NCBI GenBank assembly: GCA_948567375.1
Contig: OX419759.1
Coordinates: 46,601,493-46,665,492, forward strand
Source: Lunularia cruciata
Taxonomy: Eukaryota; Streptophyta; Marchantiopsida; Lunulariales; Lunulariaceae
Direction of reading: 5' to 3'
DNA: 64,000 nucleotides
Part shown: piece after piece, positions 1-10,529 of the stretch
How the letters are laid out: the number at the start of each line of letters is the position of its first letter
Numbering within the stretch: position 1 is the first letter of the stretch
Position numbers and translations under genes: made by a program
Notes under the pieces: generated by a model
What the model was told of the DNA's origin: nothing
What the model saw: only the letters and a program-made list of their open reading frames with translations
Database searches by the model: none

Positions 1-1129
1 TTTAGGATCCTTGTTCTAGTGTGTTTTGGGAGATGTTACGGATACTATGACATCTCTAGGTTCATCAAGCCGCTTCTCCAGCTTACCTTTTGGAGAACGT
101 ACCTTTGATGGGTGATTCTTGTACCAAAGTGGTGGCGAGTACACATCAGGTCCATTCTTGGATGGGACTTGCTATATTGTTAGATGTAGCTAGAGTAGGA
201 TCACGAGCTCATCATCTTTGTCTTTGGTGGACAGACCTCTTATCCAAAGAAGTTACTTATGGCAATGGTGAACCTAGTTGGATAGCCTAGAGCCGCATTT
301 CCCACACTCATGAGTTTCCTAGGCTCTCATGCTTTTTGAGAGGGGGGACCTGGACTTGTTTGGGACTCATAGTTACAACAGTTGGTGGAGCCCAACGCTG
401 ATGAGAGAGAGTAGGCAATGGTTTTTTGCACAAATATTAGCACAGTTCTAGTAGTGTTAGAGGCATCCAAGCATCAGGTGTTAGATCAGGCTATGGACCT
501 GAATTTTTTAACCTAGATTGTGAGCCTTGGCTTGGCAGAGTAGCGTAAGATGCGCTTGATAGGCATCACCACTCAAACACTTGTGAGCCCTATGCCTATC
601 AAGATGATTCAAGCACATGTTGGGGGCGATGGACTGAGTGGACATGGTATTCTTTGGACACAACCAGTAGCTACTAGGGAGAGTGGTCTACTTGGAGTCC
701 ATCCAAGTGAGTGTGGGCTTCTTGGATTACACCCTTGGCCCACTTGGGATGCAATTAGAGGATGTGTGGAGCTTGCATCCAGAGTAGAGGGAGTTTTTCA
801 CACAGAGGTTGGGACTCTAGTGGTTGGGGGCATGACACTACTGCTCCCAAGGGCTCAGTGTAGCAGCTAGTCAGTATGTCTTCCACTCTTGCGACAGTTA
901 CAAAGGATACTTGGGTGCAAGATCTTGGACCCAAGCTTATAGGAGAGGAAAGATGGAGGGTTTGGAGGTTCTTGAGGAGCTACACGAGTTGTTTTGCCTT
1001 CAATATGAAGGATATGGGTGCTTTGAAGGGACTTGGTATATGGATTGAGCTAACTAGCGATACACTAGGATTTTGACGTCCTTATCAATATAGTGATATG
1101 GAGAGGACATTGATTCAAAGCCGGAGTAG

Positions 1130-1800
1130 TGACCTTTTTGAGGTTGGTTTGGTGGAGATTTCACATGGAGAGTATGCATAAGCAATAGTGATGCTAGCCA
1201 AGAAGGATATGCATGGCAACTATACATATAGGCAGATGTGTGGAGATTACTATCCTATCAACCAATAGACTAGGGCTGATCGGTATGCCATGCCTACACC
1301 TAAGGAGATTTTTTATGCGATTGGGTATGCAAAGGTCTTCAATACTTTGGATCTTTGAGTGAGACATCATCAGTTGACGATCAGAGAGGAGGACAAGTCC
1401 AAGACAACATTTTGGGCTATTGATCCTCATAGCAAAGATGTGCTATATCAATGGAGGTTCTTACTATTTGGGTTAAAGAATTCTCTTGTTGAGTTCCAGA
1501 GGGTCATGGATAGGATCCTATCTAGATTGGATTTTACTTGGTGCTATATTGATGACATTTTGGTCTATAGCACTATTATGGAGGAGCATGAGAGACAATT
1601 GTTGGAGGTGTTTGAGAGGTTGAGATCTCATAGACTCAAATTACATCTTAGGAAGTGTAAGTTCTTCCATGAGCAGGTTGAGTATTTGGGTCACACTATC
1701 TACCTTGGAGGAGTTGGTGTTCAACAGACCAAGGTGGAGGCAATTGCAAGTATTCCTTGGCCTATAGATGTAAGTAGAGTGTGAACATTCCTTGGGTTGG
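1130..1800 (+). pseudogene. Reverse transcriptase domain of element A (broken)
   Basis: Seen: fragments in two frames match the Ty3/gypsy reverse transcriptase order. A segment near 1130-1350 has a GDY..PIN-like motif, the TLDL motif and a stop where RSGYHQ-type residues usually follow. Then come TIREED, FWAID, a QWRFL..FGLKN segment, FQRVMDRIL, and the catalytic YIDDILVYS at about 1540-1570. The two Asp residues of the active site are intact. The enzyme copies element RNA into DNA in the cytoplasmic particle. In-frame stops near 1259-1277 and 1357 and again near 1782 make it a pseudogene. Confidence in the family is high; exact ends are approximate. Confidence 0.9.
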
Positions 1801-2375
1801 CAAACTTCTATTGCCGCTATGTTAGAGGATTTAGTTCCATTGCCAAGGCCTTGACAAAGCTGACCAAGCTTACATAGGAGTGGTGTTGGGGAGATGAGCA
1901 AGAGAGAGCTTTTGTAGAGCTCAAGGAGAGGTTGATATTTGCTCCTATTTTGAGGAGACCAATCAAAGGATGACCATTTCAGGTTCACATTGATTGGAGT
2001 ATGTTGGGGCTTGGAGCAATGCTCACCCAACATGATGATGAGGAGAAGGATTTTATGGTGGCCTATGCTAATCGCTCCAACAATTTAGTGGAGGCAAAGT
2101 ATAGTTCATATGAGAGAGAGTGTTTGGCAACCTTTTGGGCAATAGCACATTTCTAATGTTACCTATTTGATAACCCCTTCACTCTCATCACTAATCATCA
2201 GCCACTGAAGTGGTTGATGGATTCCAACAAGCTTTCAAGAAAGCTTGCACGATGGGCTTTGATTTTACAAGAGTATGATTTCATGGTTATTCACATACTT
2301 GGAGTGGTGAATCGTGATGCAGATGGGTTGAGTAGAAACCCATGTCCCAGCCAGCAGGATCAAACCAGAGCACGT
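1800..2375 (+). pseudogene. RNase H domain of element A (broken)
   Basis: This follows the reverse transcriptase directly. The connection segment reads FLGLANFYCRYV..F and then the RNase H fold begins. FQVHIDWSMLGLGAMLTQ is the usual first Asp region, followed by YSSYERECLA, with the catalytic Glu, and a TLITNHQPLKWL segment in which the usual second Asp appears as Asn. The tail ..NRDADGLSRN closes the domain. Stops occur near 1876, 1971 and 2155. The Asp-to-Asn change (GAT to AAT) is a further G-to-A transition. Confidence 0.85.
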
Positions 2376-2639
2376 TGATATGGTGAGAAAAATGAGGAGA
2401 TGGTGCCAGGTTGGCATGCATCTGCCTTCCTTTGTATATTTTTTGAGGTTTTGGTGGTATCTCTCTCAATGCATACAAGAGGAGTTATTGAGGTCACAAA
2501 TCCAAAGAGTGGAGATATTTTTATGGTTCAGCGAGACATTCATGGTGACGTCTTAGTGATGGACTATCTTTGCACTAGTGTTGTGGGTAGCACAATTGGG
2601 GCCAAGGAGAGAGACCATGTGCTTCAGCAAGCTAGACAA

Positions 2640-3560
2640 TTTACATTGGAGGGCAGATACCTTGTGCATGTATGGGAGGATGGTAGAGTGCGAGTAGTAC
2701 CACTTCCATCTAAAAGACCACAGTTAGTCTGTCATGCTCATGAGGAGCTAGGACATTTTGGATTAAAGCATACATATAGCTTACTCCAGAGTCATTATTG
2801 GTGGTGCGCTATGCAGACCAAGGTATAGCAATTTATTGCCAGATGTGTGGTTTGTGACCAAGTTAGAGCATCATTCAATGCTCTTATGCCACAGTTACAC
2901 CCATTACCTATCATGGGATTGGGTTACCGTTGGAGTTTGGACTTTGTTGGACCTTTATTGTTGATTGTGAGACATTATTGGTATATTTTGGTGATGGTGG
3001 AGCACTTCTCCAAGTGGATTGCGTTGGTGGCACTTCCTAACAAGTCTAGTGAAAGGAGAGCTTATTCGTTCCTAGATCAAGTTTTTAGTCATTTTGGTGC
3101 ACCAGTTGAGGTTTTGACTGATCAAGGTATAGAGTTCTTGGGGGAGTTTAGGTCTTGTGAAATAAGGCTTTGAGTGATTATCTTACTACCTCCCAAGACC
3201 ACCCTGAGGCAGATGGCTTAGTAGAGAGAGTGGTTCAGACGGTGAAGAGAGGATTGCAAAAGTATGGTTTGCAAAGAGGCTACTTGGCAGATTAGGATCT
3301 CTAGTTACCTTGGTTGGGCAAGGGCTATTGGTTCAGCTGGCAACCCTCCTTAGCATCCTTCTCTCCTTACTTCCTACTCTATGGGCGAGATCCAAATTTA
3401 CATGTAGCCATTTGTCAAGATGCTACTAGAGTTTTAGACTTAGATGATCTAGATGTATGGATGAGCGCATGTTCTCAACAGGGAGAGATCTTTCAAAGAG
3501 TGATGCCAATGGCCTTAGAGAACTTGGCGATTGCTCAACATAGAGATACCTTATGATATG
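2640..3560 (+). pseudogene. Integrase zinc-binding and catalytic core of element A (broken)
   Basis: Seen in order: an HHCC zinc-binding segment (H..EELGH.....SHYWW, then CVVC at about 2850), the catalytic core with SLDFVGPL (first Asp, about 2940), VLTDQGIEF (second Asp, about 3115-3140) and EADGLVERVVQT (Glu, about 3210). The core is followed by the usual FSPYFLLYGRDP segment at 3370-3395. Integrase joins the cDNA to host chromosomes. Stops at 2826 and about 3172, plus a frameshift after the second Asp, break the frame. All three acidic residues can still be read, each in a different fragment. Confidence 0.88.
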
Positions 3561-3599
3561 CTACCATTCAAGGAGGAGGTTATAGACCCTTAATCCATT

Positions 3600-3975
3600 G
3601 ATTTCATCCAGGTGACTATGTATATCTACAGTAGACAGCACCGACGACACTTGATGTTTTGACATGCCGCACTATCTTGAGAATGGGTGAGGTTTTGCCA
3701 TCTAGAGTCCTTGTGTTAGAGGACATGATGGTGTTGTTTGGAAGGATCATGTGTGCAATTGTGCGCCATGCCACCTCCTAGACATTGATGGTACTACGGA
3801 CCCAAGTTTTGCACTTGTACGTGCAAGCTTGAGGTGTATATTATGTGGCTCTTCTGGTGGAGCTGTTTCTATGTTAGTGTGTGATAGCTATTTGAGAGAA
3901 TGGCATATGGCATGTATGACTCCTCCTTTCATGGTGGTTCCTCAAGGACAGTGGTTATGTCCTAGATGTACTTGA
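3600..3975 (+). pseudogene. Post-integrase tail of element A with a PHD-finger-like module
   Basis: After the integrase core, a GDYVYL segment (3612-3630) and a TLDVLTCRTILRMGEV segment mark the usual C-terminal integrase region, then an NCAPCHL stretch (about 3757). From 3838 the frame reads C-x2-C, 11 residues, then CDSYLREWHMAC and TPP, and ends PQGQWLCPRC at 3972, directly before a TGA. Spacing and the W-H-x2-C, P-x-G-x-W-x-C-P-x-C signature match a C4HC3 PHD finger. The fourth ligand position is Tyr (TAT) instead of Cys (TGT). PHD fingers read histone H3 tails; a role in target choice is inference. An unrelated Zn ribbon is the alternative. Confidence 0.72.
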
Positions 3976-4131
3976 CCTATAACTAGTCATTCTTTATATG
4001 GTATAGATTGCATACAAGTGACTAACAATTGGCTCCATAACACCCAACCTTCTGATTGTTGCCCATCATAGGGTATACCATATACTTGAAGTAGATGGCT
4101 ATCTGGAGTTAGAGGGACCTAACCGCCAACT

Positions 4132-4139
4132 AAGGGGGC
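4132..4139 (+). other. Polypurine tract of element A
   Basis: The purine run AAGGGGGC sits four bases before the TGTGG start of the 3' LTR. This is the usual place for the plus-strand DNA primer of LTR retrotransposons and fixes the LTR boundary. Confidence 0.7.
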
Positions 4140-4142
4140 GAT

Positions 4143-4700
4143 TGTGGCACTTTAGAGTCTATGTATGACTTATGTGTGAGTTGTGCTTCTATAGTGTATG
4201 ATGTTGACAACAATGTATGTTGTTTAGTGATGTATATACGCAAAACAACTGTCACACCATTTGTAGTATCGCATTTAGATTTCTCGAACACTAGAGTTGC
4301 AATGATAGTAGTTAGAGGTATTTCAGTAGTTTCCTGTAGACTACTTTTTGACGGTCAAATTTTGTGTTTGGTGTACTGATTTCATGGTGGAGCACACCAT
4401 CACTTTGCACCATTCACACCATCAAGTGTGCCATCAATGGGACTGTTAGGATTTCAGACCTAGCTCGAGTCCAGGGGTATACTTTTGAAGTGCAGCTCCA
4501 GAGAGCTCACTTCTTTGATGTTGAGCCTTTGAGTTCTTGGCTATGGTGGACAAAAGCCGGTGAGCGTCACCTAAATTATCTTAGCTAGAGTTGGTGTGGC
4601 TTGATTGTAATCAATGCCTAGTTGTTGGCAGTTTATAGAGTGACAGATCAAGTACTACCTTGAGTTGAGTTGTTTCAAGAGTTATAAAGAATTTGATTAT
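4143..4700 (+). repeat. 3' LTR of element A
   Basis: Starts TGTGGCAC directly after the polypurine tract. At 4701 the same start is repeated (TGTGGCCC), giving a unit of 558 bp. The part from about 4250 to 4660 is clearly related to 45490-45925, the 5' LTR relic of element B; the shared blocks include GGGGTATACTTTTGAA and TTGATTGTAATCAATGC. No TSD could be defined. Confidence 0.7.
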
Positions 4701-4805
4701 TGTGGCCCTTTAGAGTCTATGTATGACTTATGTGTGAGCTGTGCTACTATAGTGTATGATGTTGACAGTGATTTATGTTGTGTAGCAATGTATATATGCA
4801 TGACA
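4701..4805 (+). repeat. Truncated second copy of the element A LTR head
   Basis: About 105 bp nearly identical to 4143-4250 (shared TTTAGAGTCTATGTATGACT and onward). The similarity ends abruptly near 4805, where minus-strand gag sequence starts. It is either a second LTR broken by insertion or rearrangement, or an LTR-LTR junction left by recombination. Confidence 0.75.
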
Positions 4806-5800
4806 ACCTCTCTCTCTTCCCATAGTTGCACTACATTGATCTTGAGATCTGCAAGCTGTTTAGTGATGGTTTGAAGTGGATCCTTTGATAGAGGTGCAAG
4901 AACTAGAGTAACTACTACTTGTGGTGCAATCCTTACCACAAATGTATCAGAAGTTCCACCATACTTGTAACCTTGAGGATGATGCACAACCTTCTTCACC
5001 ACCAAATCACTCTTATCTCCTTCCAAACTCTACTCCATACGAATTGCAATCTTGATAGCTTCAACCTTGGAAGAAGTTTTCTCATGTCTCACCTTGCTTC
5101 TAATTTTTGGTCTCGACCCTCCCACAAAATTTTTGGTGAGCATAACTCCTATGCCAATCATAGTAGTCTCCACATCATCCCCACCCTTCTTCAACACTAT
5201 GCAAAATCTGGACTCCAACTTCTCCACTCTTTCTACATAGACTCTCACTTTATCTCCATCTCCTTGTTTGAGAAATGTAACCTCACTTATCAATCTCTCA
5301 TAACTCTCATCTAGAAGAAATTTTTCAATGAATACTGAAGTCAAACTCTCCCAAGACTCTTCTTGACCATCTCTCCTCTCTCTCTCTTTTGGTATTCTAA
5401 CTCATACCATGTAAGTGCTGCATCCTCAAAAAAATCTTGTAATAATGAGGCCCACTCAATTTTCCTCCTCTATTTTTCCCTATACAAACTCTCTTGAAGT
5501 CTCTCACAAAGGCCTCCACATCTTCTCTATCCTTGTCAAAGAAAACCATAAGTTTCTACATCTTAACCCCTTACTATCTTTCTTTTCTCTCAATTCTTTC
5601 TTCTTTTCTCTCACTCTATAACTAATAGAGTATGTACATGACTAACAACATTTGAGAGTAATCCACCCTAGGGAACATACAAGGTTCAGGTTGCTCCAAA
5701 ATTTCTATAGCAACATCAAATCCTAGAATGCATATTAATTAAACTCTCATGGATAGTTTATCATAAGTTGAAAAGTTATCTCTATCACTAATCTTGAGAA
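4806..5800 (-). pseudogene. Ty3/gypsy-type gag capsid region, antisense, broken
   Basis: Read on the minus strand, fragments give a retrotransposon capsid region: FDKDREDVEAFVRDFKRV near 5570, an AALTWYELEYQ-like segment in shifted frame near 5420, and then a longer open stretch (5344-5030) with FIEKFLLDESYERLISEV and VRVYVERVEKLESRF. It continues to about 4806 with a predicted coiled segment (TITKQLADLKI). The pattern of a Trp-Tyr pair followed by FxxxF and a short helical tail is typical of gag of gypsy-like plant elements. It assembles the virus-like particle. Several frameshifts are present. The 3' part of the element is missing, cut off at the LTR copy of element A. Confidence 0.65.
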
Positions 5801-6021
5801 CTAATTGATGAAGGTGGTAGTATTTCTCTAGTTTTACTAAGACTCTCTCCAAGATCCTTTACCAAAGTCTCCAAAGGTGCTTTTACTCCACTACACTCAT
5901 GTACTTTTGGACATCCTTCCACTCCATAAATCTCACATAACTCCTTGGTCTTAGATCTTCTCCCTCCCAATATTGGTAAATGAGGTCCAACATGCAAACC
6001 CAAGTCAAGTAAGCCTCTCCT

Positions 6022-6400
6022 TTATCTCAATCTCTTGTTTTCAAAGGTCAATGGACATGAACTTGCCTTATGTCCCTTCTCTCTACATAGAAAGCACTTA
6101 GACTCACTCTTTCCTCCAAGTGGTGTAGGTTTTTGGATCCTCTCAACACTCCCTTCAAATTCTATTCTTAACTCTCTTTTCCTCAAATCCACCCTTACAA
6201 TCATCTCAAACCCTTGGTGAACCTTGCGTAGCCTCAATTTCCACTCTTGGTGTCCCTCCATGTTCCCAAGATGAATCTAAAAACTCAAACATGCTTTTTG
6301 TTGCTCTCAAACTCCTCATGCATGAGATCTCAACTCTGCAGAATTGACCCTTCCTCACAATGTCACTCAAATCTCTCAATTTGTAAGTCACATTTATTTA
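6022..6400 (-). pseudogene. Gag-type CCHC zinc knuckle fragment, antisense
   Basis: On the minus strand, residues encoded at 6096-6055 form CFLCREKGHKASSC, a perfect C-x2-C-x4-H-x4-C zinc knuckle, preceded by basic sequence. Such knuckles bind retrotransposon RNA. It lies upstream of the capsid region at 5590-5030 on the same strand, the reverse of the usual gag order, so it may come from another copy or from a rearrangement. A second Cys-containing stretch (KELCEIYGVEGC) follows at about 5950-5905 and has no family I recognise. Confidence 0.6.
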
Positions 6401-7840
6401 AAAAGTTTCACATTTGATTATAACTTTAGGGTGTCACTCCTTGATAATTTTTAGATCTTTTCATTGAGTTATTTGGCCTAGGCATCTTTCTTTTCAACAC
6501 ACATATTTCAGATTTGGTCTAAAAACCACCTCCTTCCCTTTAAAAAGTCATGACTCTCTATGCAAGAACAATCTCTCTCTAATTTCTGTGCCAAAAGGTA
6601 GGATAAAATGCAGTAAATTCTCTTTCAAAGTTTAAGAAAAATCCACTAGAAATTGAAGAAATAGTAGACTCGGTAAAATTTTCCAAAGAGCATGCAATTG
6701 TGGGAGTAGTTTACCCTATCAACTTTTAAAATTTCTAGCTTAGTGCATATAGTAGCTCTCACAATAATTTCAAGTGTGGTAATTGAAAGATAACCTAATC
6801 TATCATGTGTATAAATTTCAATTCTAGATCTCAAACTTGAGATTTTGCCCAAAATCACCGTAATCCCCAAAATCAGCAATCCACCTCACATAGTCTCTCC
6901 AAATCCTTTCATGTGTACAAGATGTACAAAATCACCTCAAAGACATCACAATGAACTATAGGGTATATAAATGGGTCTTAGTTCTCTAACATAAGTTTAG
7001 GCCTCTCCTCTCCTAATGTTCTCTCCAAGTGAGCTCTCATAGCCTCCTTTTGTCTAATATAGAATTGTACTCGGAACATTATCTTGCCTTCTAGAGAGGT
7101 CCCAGCAACAAAACCAATAATGTGAGCCAGCTTGTCTCTCACTCAGGATGAACCTCTGATTGTTATTATGGTAGTGCGCCATGGACTAAGAAGGCAAGGA
7201 ACCCCAACTCCATCATACTCCTTCAAGGCTAACACTCCAAGACTCAAGATATTGCTCACTAGAAAACTCAATGAGAGAGAGATAGTTGCAAATGAAAGGT
7301 TGATGAGTACCTCCTCACCCCTAGTCTATATACTTGTGAAATAGTTACGCACCAAAGTTATTAATTACCGGAGTTACTCAAGTTATTAGACTAAAAGTCA
7401 AATAAAGTCAAAAAGCTAAAAGAATATCCTTACTCATGAGAATATTCTCCTAAGCATGTGGTCTTATCTTGACCTAACCATTAAGTCAAAGATTCATTCA
7501 CATGGGCTATCCTTGGACTATAGAAAAATCCAAAACAAAAAGGCTTATGGGCCCAAAAGTTCTCAACTCTTTCCTCAAAGTCAAACATTTAGGAATAATA
7601 CCAAGTCAACACACTAGAATAAAAAATAGGGGTGCTCATCTTTTACATTTCCTCTAAAGTAAAGTCCTCTCTATCTTACTTATGACTAAATTTAGCTAAT
7701 CATGACTAATCTAGAACTATCCTTTATCTCTATATAAATTATATCTCTCAAGTACTTATAATACCAAGCTAAATATCAAAATACCACACACATGCACAAA
7801 TAGGTATTACAAAACCAAAATGTGGAGTGTAGAGCCATTA
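6400..7840. other. Non-coding stretch, probable element debris
   Basis: No gene is supported here. The stretch is AT-rich, CpG-poor and CA/TG-rich like the neighbouring elements, with no frame showing a family motif. It may include the rest of the minus-strand copia element (integrase onward), too decayed for me to recognise. Confidence 0.4.
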
Positions 7841-9060
7841 GCTAAATAGACTTATATTGGTAGTGAATATTGTTCAAAAATCAAGAAGCAAGTTCTTTGA
7901 TGTGTCATATGCCAATAAGTTACTATATCAACATACCATCAAGTGTTTTTGGTAAATGAATGAGTAACATCAACATTATACAATGAAAGATGTGTAGTAG
8001 TACTATTGGATTGATATTGATCAAATCCATAGTTTGAATTCTTTTTCTTTTCATCAGCAATATGGATTTTTGCAGTCTTTGATATGATTTCCTTTCTTGT
8101 AAAAGTAATGAAAATTGATAGCAAGTTTGGAATTCAAAGATCCTCTAGAATTTTAAAATTCATTGTTGGCAAAAGGACTTCCAAAAAATTGGACTAATTA
8201 TTCTGAGCAAGAAATCATTGACATTGAGGTTTCCATTTGCCTTTGCATTTGCCTTTGCATTTGCCTTTGCTTTTGCCCTCATATCTTGAAAAGATCTTGG
8301 TGCCTTGATTAATTGCAAGAGAAGTTGTTTGCTCTCCAAGGCTTTCATGCTTATTTATTCTTGAAGAAGAAGAGCAATAACACCAAAGAGCTTCAAATTC
8401 TGCTGGCTATATAAAGATTGTAGAAAATTCTTACAACTTGTAGGCATTGACATCATCAAATGAAACTTTGACTATATAACTGAGTTAGAATACCAAAAAA
8501 GTTTGATATATCTCTTTCAATACTACCACCCACTCTCATCTTCATGGTTGTGATGGGTAAATACATAATTTTAATATCATCAGTTCCTTTGTACATGGTC
8601 ATCAAATCAGTCCATGTTGCATTGGCTAATGTTTGTCTCTACTTATTGCACTAACATATTTTGGAGTCATTATTGAATTAATAACCTCAAGTGCTACAAT
8701 GTTTTGATGATCCTAAGCAACTTGATGAGTTTGAGTAGTAGGTCTTTGTTCAGTCCCATTAGCAATATTGAACACCATCAATGCCTCCAATTTGAGTGAA
8801 AGGCATTACTTCCAAGAATGGAAGTATTTGCCATTAAATTTCACGATTGTTAGTCCAATCAAAAGAGAGGAGTAGGGGTATTGATAGAGCCATAATGTAG
8901 AATATTTGAAACAAAAGAAATAATATATTTCAAAGGAATCAAAATAGTTTGCTTCACAAATGAGTGGAGAATTGCTCCAAATGAATTGAATTAAATCTAG
9001 AGCCAATTGAGTGAAAATTTCCAAAATTGAATGTTTTAGGTAGTAAAATTTAGAAACTTA
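7840..9060 (-). pseudogene. Ty1/copia gag and protease region, antisense, broken
   Basis: On the minus strand the order is: a gag start with KFNGKYFHSWK at about 9030-8990, NGTEQRP near 8750, a segment with TWTDLMTMYKGTDDIK at about 8610-8560 (UBN2-type gag), a Lys/Ala-rich linker (8280-8235), then IADEKKKNSNYGFD (about 8060) and DVTHSFTKNT followed by WYVD....WHMTHQR (about 7930-7885). The last block corresponds to the aspartic protease region of copia polyproteins, where WYVDTGAS..HMT is usual; the Thr-Gly-Ala part is lost. Stops and frameshifts are frequent. A primer site just upstream (9139-9150) confirms orientation. Confidence 0.75.
8235..8277. repeat. 12-bp minisatellite in the copia gag linker
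   Basis: About three and a half copies of a GCCTTTGCATTT unit. On the minus strand it encodes an Ala-Lys-Ala-Asn tandem in the basic linker of the copia gag relic. Confidence 0.85.
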
Positions 9061-9138
9061 TGGTAAGGCATCTAAAACAAATTTGATTAATAAATTTCAA
9101 AATTGATTGTCCAAATTTTGAAATTTGAATATGTTGAT

Positions 9139-9150
9139 GCTTTGATACCA
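9139..9150 (-). other. Primer binding site of the copia element
   Basis: On the minus strand the sequence is TGGTATCAAAGC, one base different from the TGGTATCAGAGC complementary to the 3' end of plant initiator tRNA-Met, the usual primer of copia elements. It directly follows ...CTCACA, the expected CA end of a 5' LTR, so the LTR should lie at 9151 and above. I could not define its far end. Confidence 0.7.
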
Positions 9151-9449
9151 TGTGAGAATATGGAGAAGTAGATAGGATGCTCAATTGCATATTTGTTTCA
9201 AGAAAAACCCAAAGTAGTAATGCATGAATTTTAATTTATATCATAAGATACAATGCCAAGGACTACACACCTCAAAGAGGAGTGTGCCAAGGGTCATCAA
9301 GTAAAGGGTAGAAACCTTTAACAAGGGTCATATCCTTTCCATTCTTTGTGAGGATTTAATTTAGTTCTATTGTGTGGAGAATAATCTGAAATATCAGATT
9401 ACTAAATGTCTCACTACATATCTATTTGCATTCACACTAGTCTAAACAA

Positions 9450-9862
9450 CAGATCTTCATATTAGGGGATTCTATTTTTGGGAATGAACAAAAAGACAAT
9501 TTATGTTAAGACCCACATCTTTGTGAATGCATATGCAAATAAGATATGCTTTATCTCATTGGAAGTGTCTTCTCAAGGCCATTCCATAGACACTGAGATC
9601 ATAGAAAATGGAGCTTGGTAATACACTACGAGAATGTTGACGAAATAATATAAGATAGATCTTCTAGGGGAGTATAGAAGAGTAAGTACGGGGCAGATCT
9701 TCACATTATGGGTTTCCATTTCTGGGAATGAATAAAAATACAATTCACATTGGGACCCATATCTTTGTGAATACAGATACAAATAAGGCATGCATTATCT
9801 CATTGAAAGTGTCTTCTCAAAGGCCTTTCATAGATACCAAGATCATGAAAAACAAAGCTCTA
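9450..9862. repeat. Two diverged direct copies of a block of about 165 bp
   Basis: 9450-9615 and 9694-9862 align throughout, starting CAGATCTTCA and sharing GGGAATGAA, ACCCATATCTTTGTGAAT-like and TTATCTCATTG..AGTGTCTTCTCAA segments. The spacing is 244 bp. They may lie inside the copia LTR or be an independent duplication. Confidence 0.8.
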
Positions 9863-9939
9863 GAAAAGAAATGCTCAACTAAAGTTTGGGATAAATGTGT
9901 ACTTTGAGATTTATAGGATTATACTATGGGAAAATTGAG

Positions 9940-10055
9940 TAGGTTATGGGACCCATGGGAGTGGCTCTTACAAGCATGGCCATGGGGCCTATGGGCATGG
10001 GACTATGAGAAGGCTATGGGACTATGGGACCTATAGGAATGGCTCTTACAAGAAA
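9940..10055. repeat. Imperfect short repeats rich in CTATGGGA
   Basis: Variants of CTATGGGA, CCCATGGGA and GGGCATGGGAC recur, and GGCTCTTACAAG occurs twice (about 9972 and 10033). No coding signal. Confidence 0.6.
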
Positions 10056-10529
10056 CAATGGAGACAAATTCCACTTCCGGAACTAAGTGAGGTATTTTTT
10101 ATCAATTGATCTAGACAATCTAGAGTTAATTACAAGACCAATTAGTACCACACATTCCAAAACTAGAGAAGGGACTCCAAGTCCAAGTACATATATAAAT
10201 TATTTTTTGTAGAGTTGGCAATTAGTTATGACTTTGATATTTCTTGATTAATAATTCAAGAGTGAATAAAAATCTTGTGTAGTTGTGGGTGTAGGCAAAC
10301 GTTATCCAAACCACATGAAATTTGGCATAATTTCTATGCATGCTTTTCTTGACCAGATTGATGAATGATTCTTTTCTCCATTGCATAGCCAGATTTAGAT
10401 TCTTGCTACTCTCTCAAACTCCTAATTGCAAATTTTCTCCTAACATTTTTGGTAGGAAGACCCCCCAACGCATTAGATATAATGTTGCATATGTAATTAT
10501 AAGTAGCTAATACAAGTGTCATCCCTTGC

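Larger units (their letters stand above)
1..4700 (+). mobile_element. Ty3/gypsy LTR retrotransposon A, 3' part, decayed
   Basis: The element enters from the left edge and ends with a polypurine tract and an LTR. Its order is reverse transcriptase, RNase H, integrase, then a PHD-like tail, which is Ty3/gypsy order (integrase last). Every domain is split by stops or frameshifts, so this is a dead copy. CpG is scarce, and many inactivating changes look like C-to-T or G-to-A transitions, as expected of methylated DNA (inference). Positions 1 to about 1120 should hold the gag end and protease, but I recognise no motif there. Element B at 45490-62250 carries a related LTR. Confidence 0.88.

Noticed and set aside
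3751-3975. Host PHD-finger gene inserted next to element A
   Set aside because: The PHD part directly continues the integrase tail (CAPCHL segment) and ends just before the polypurine tract and LTR, so it belongs to the element.
5052-5621. Plus-strand open frames rich in Ser, Thr and Phe
   Set aside because: Antisense of the minus-strand gag capsid segment.
8235-8277. Possible CRISPR-like array
   Set aside because: 12-bp direct units without spacers; a coding minisatellite in a copia relic of a eukaryotic genome.
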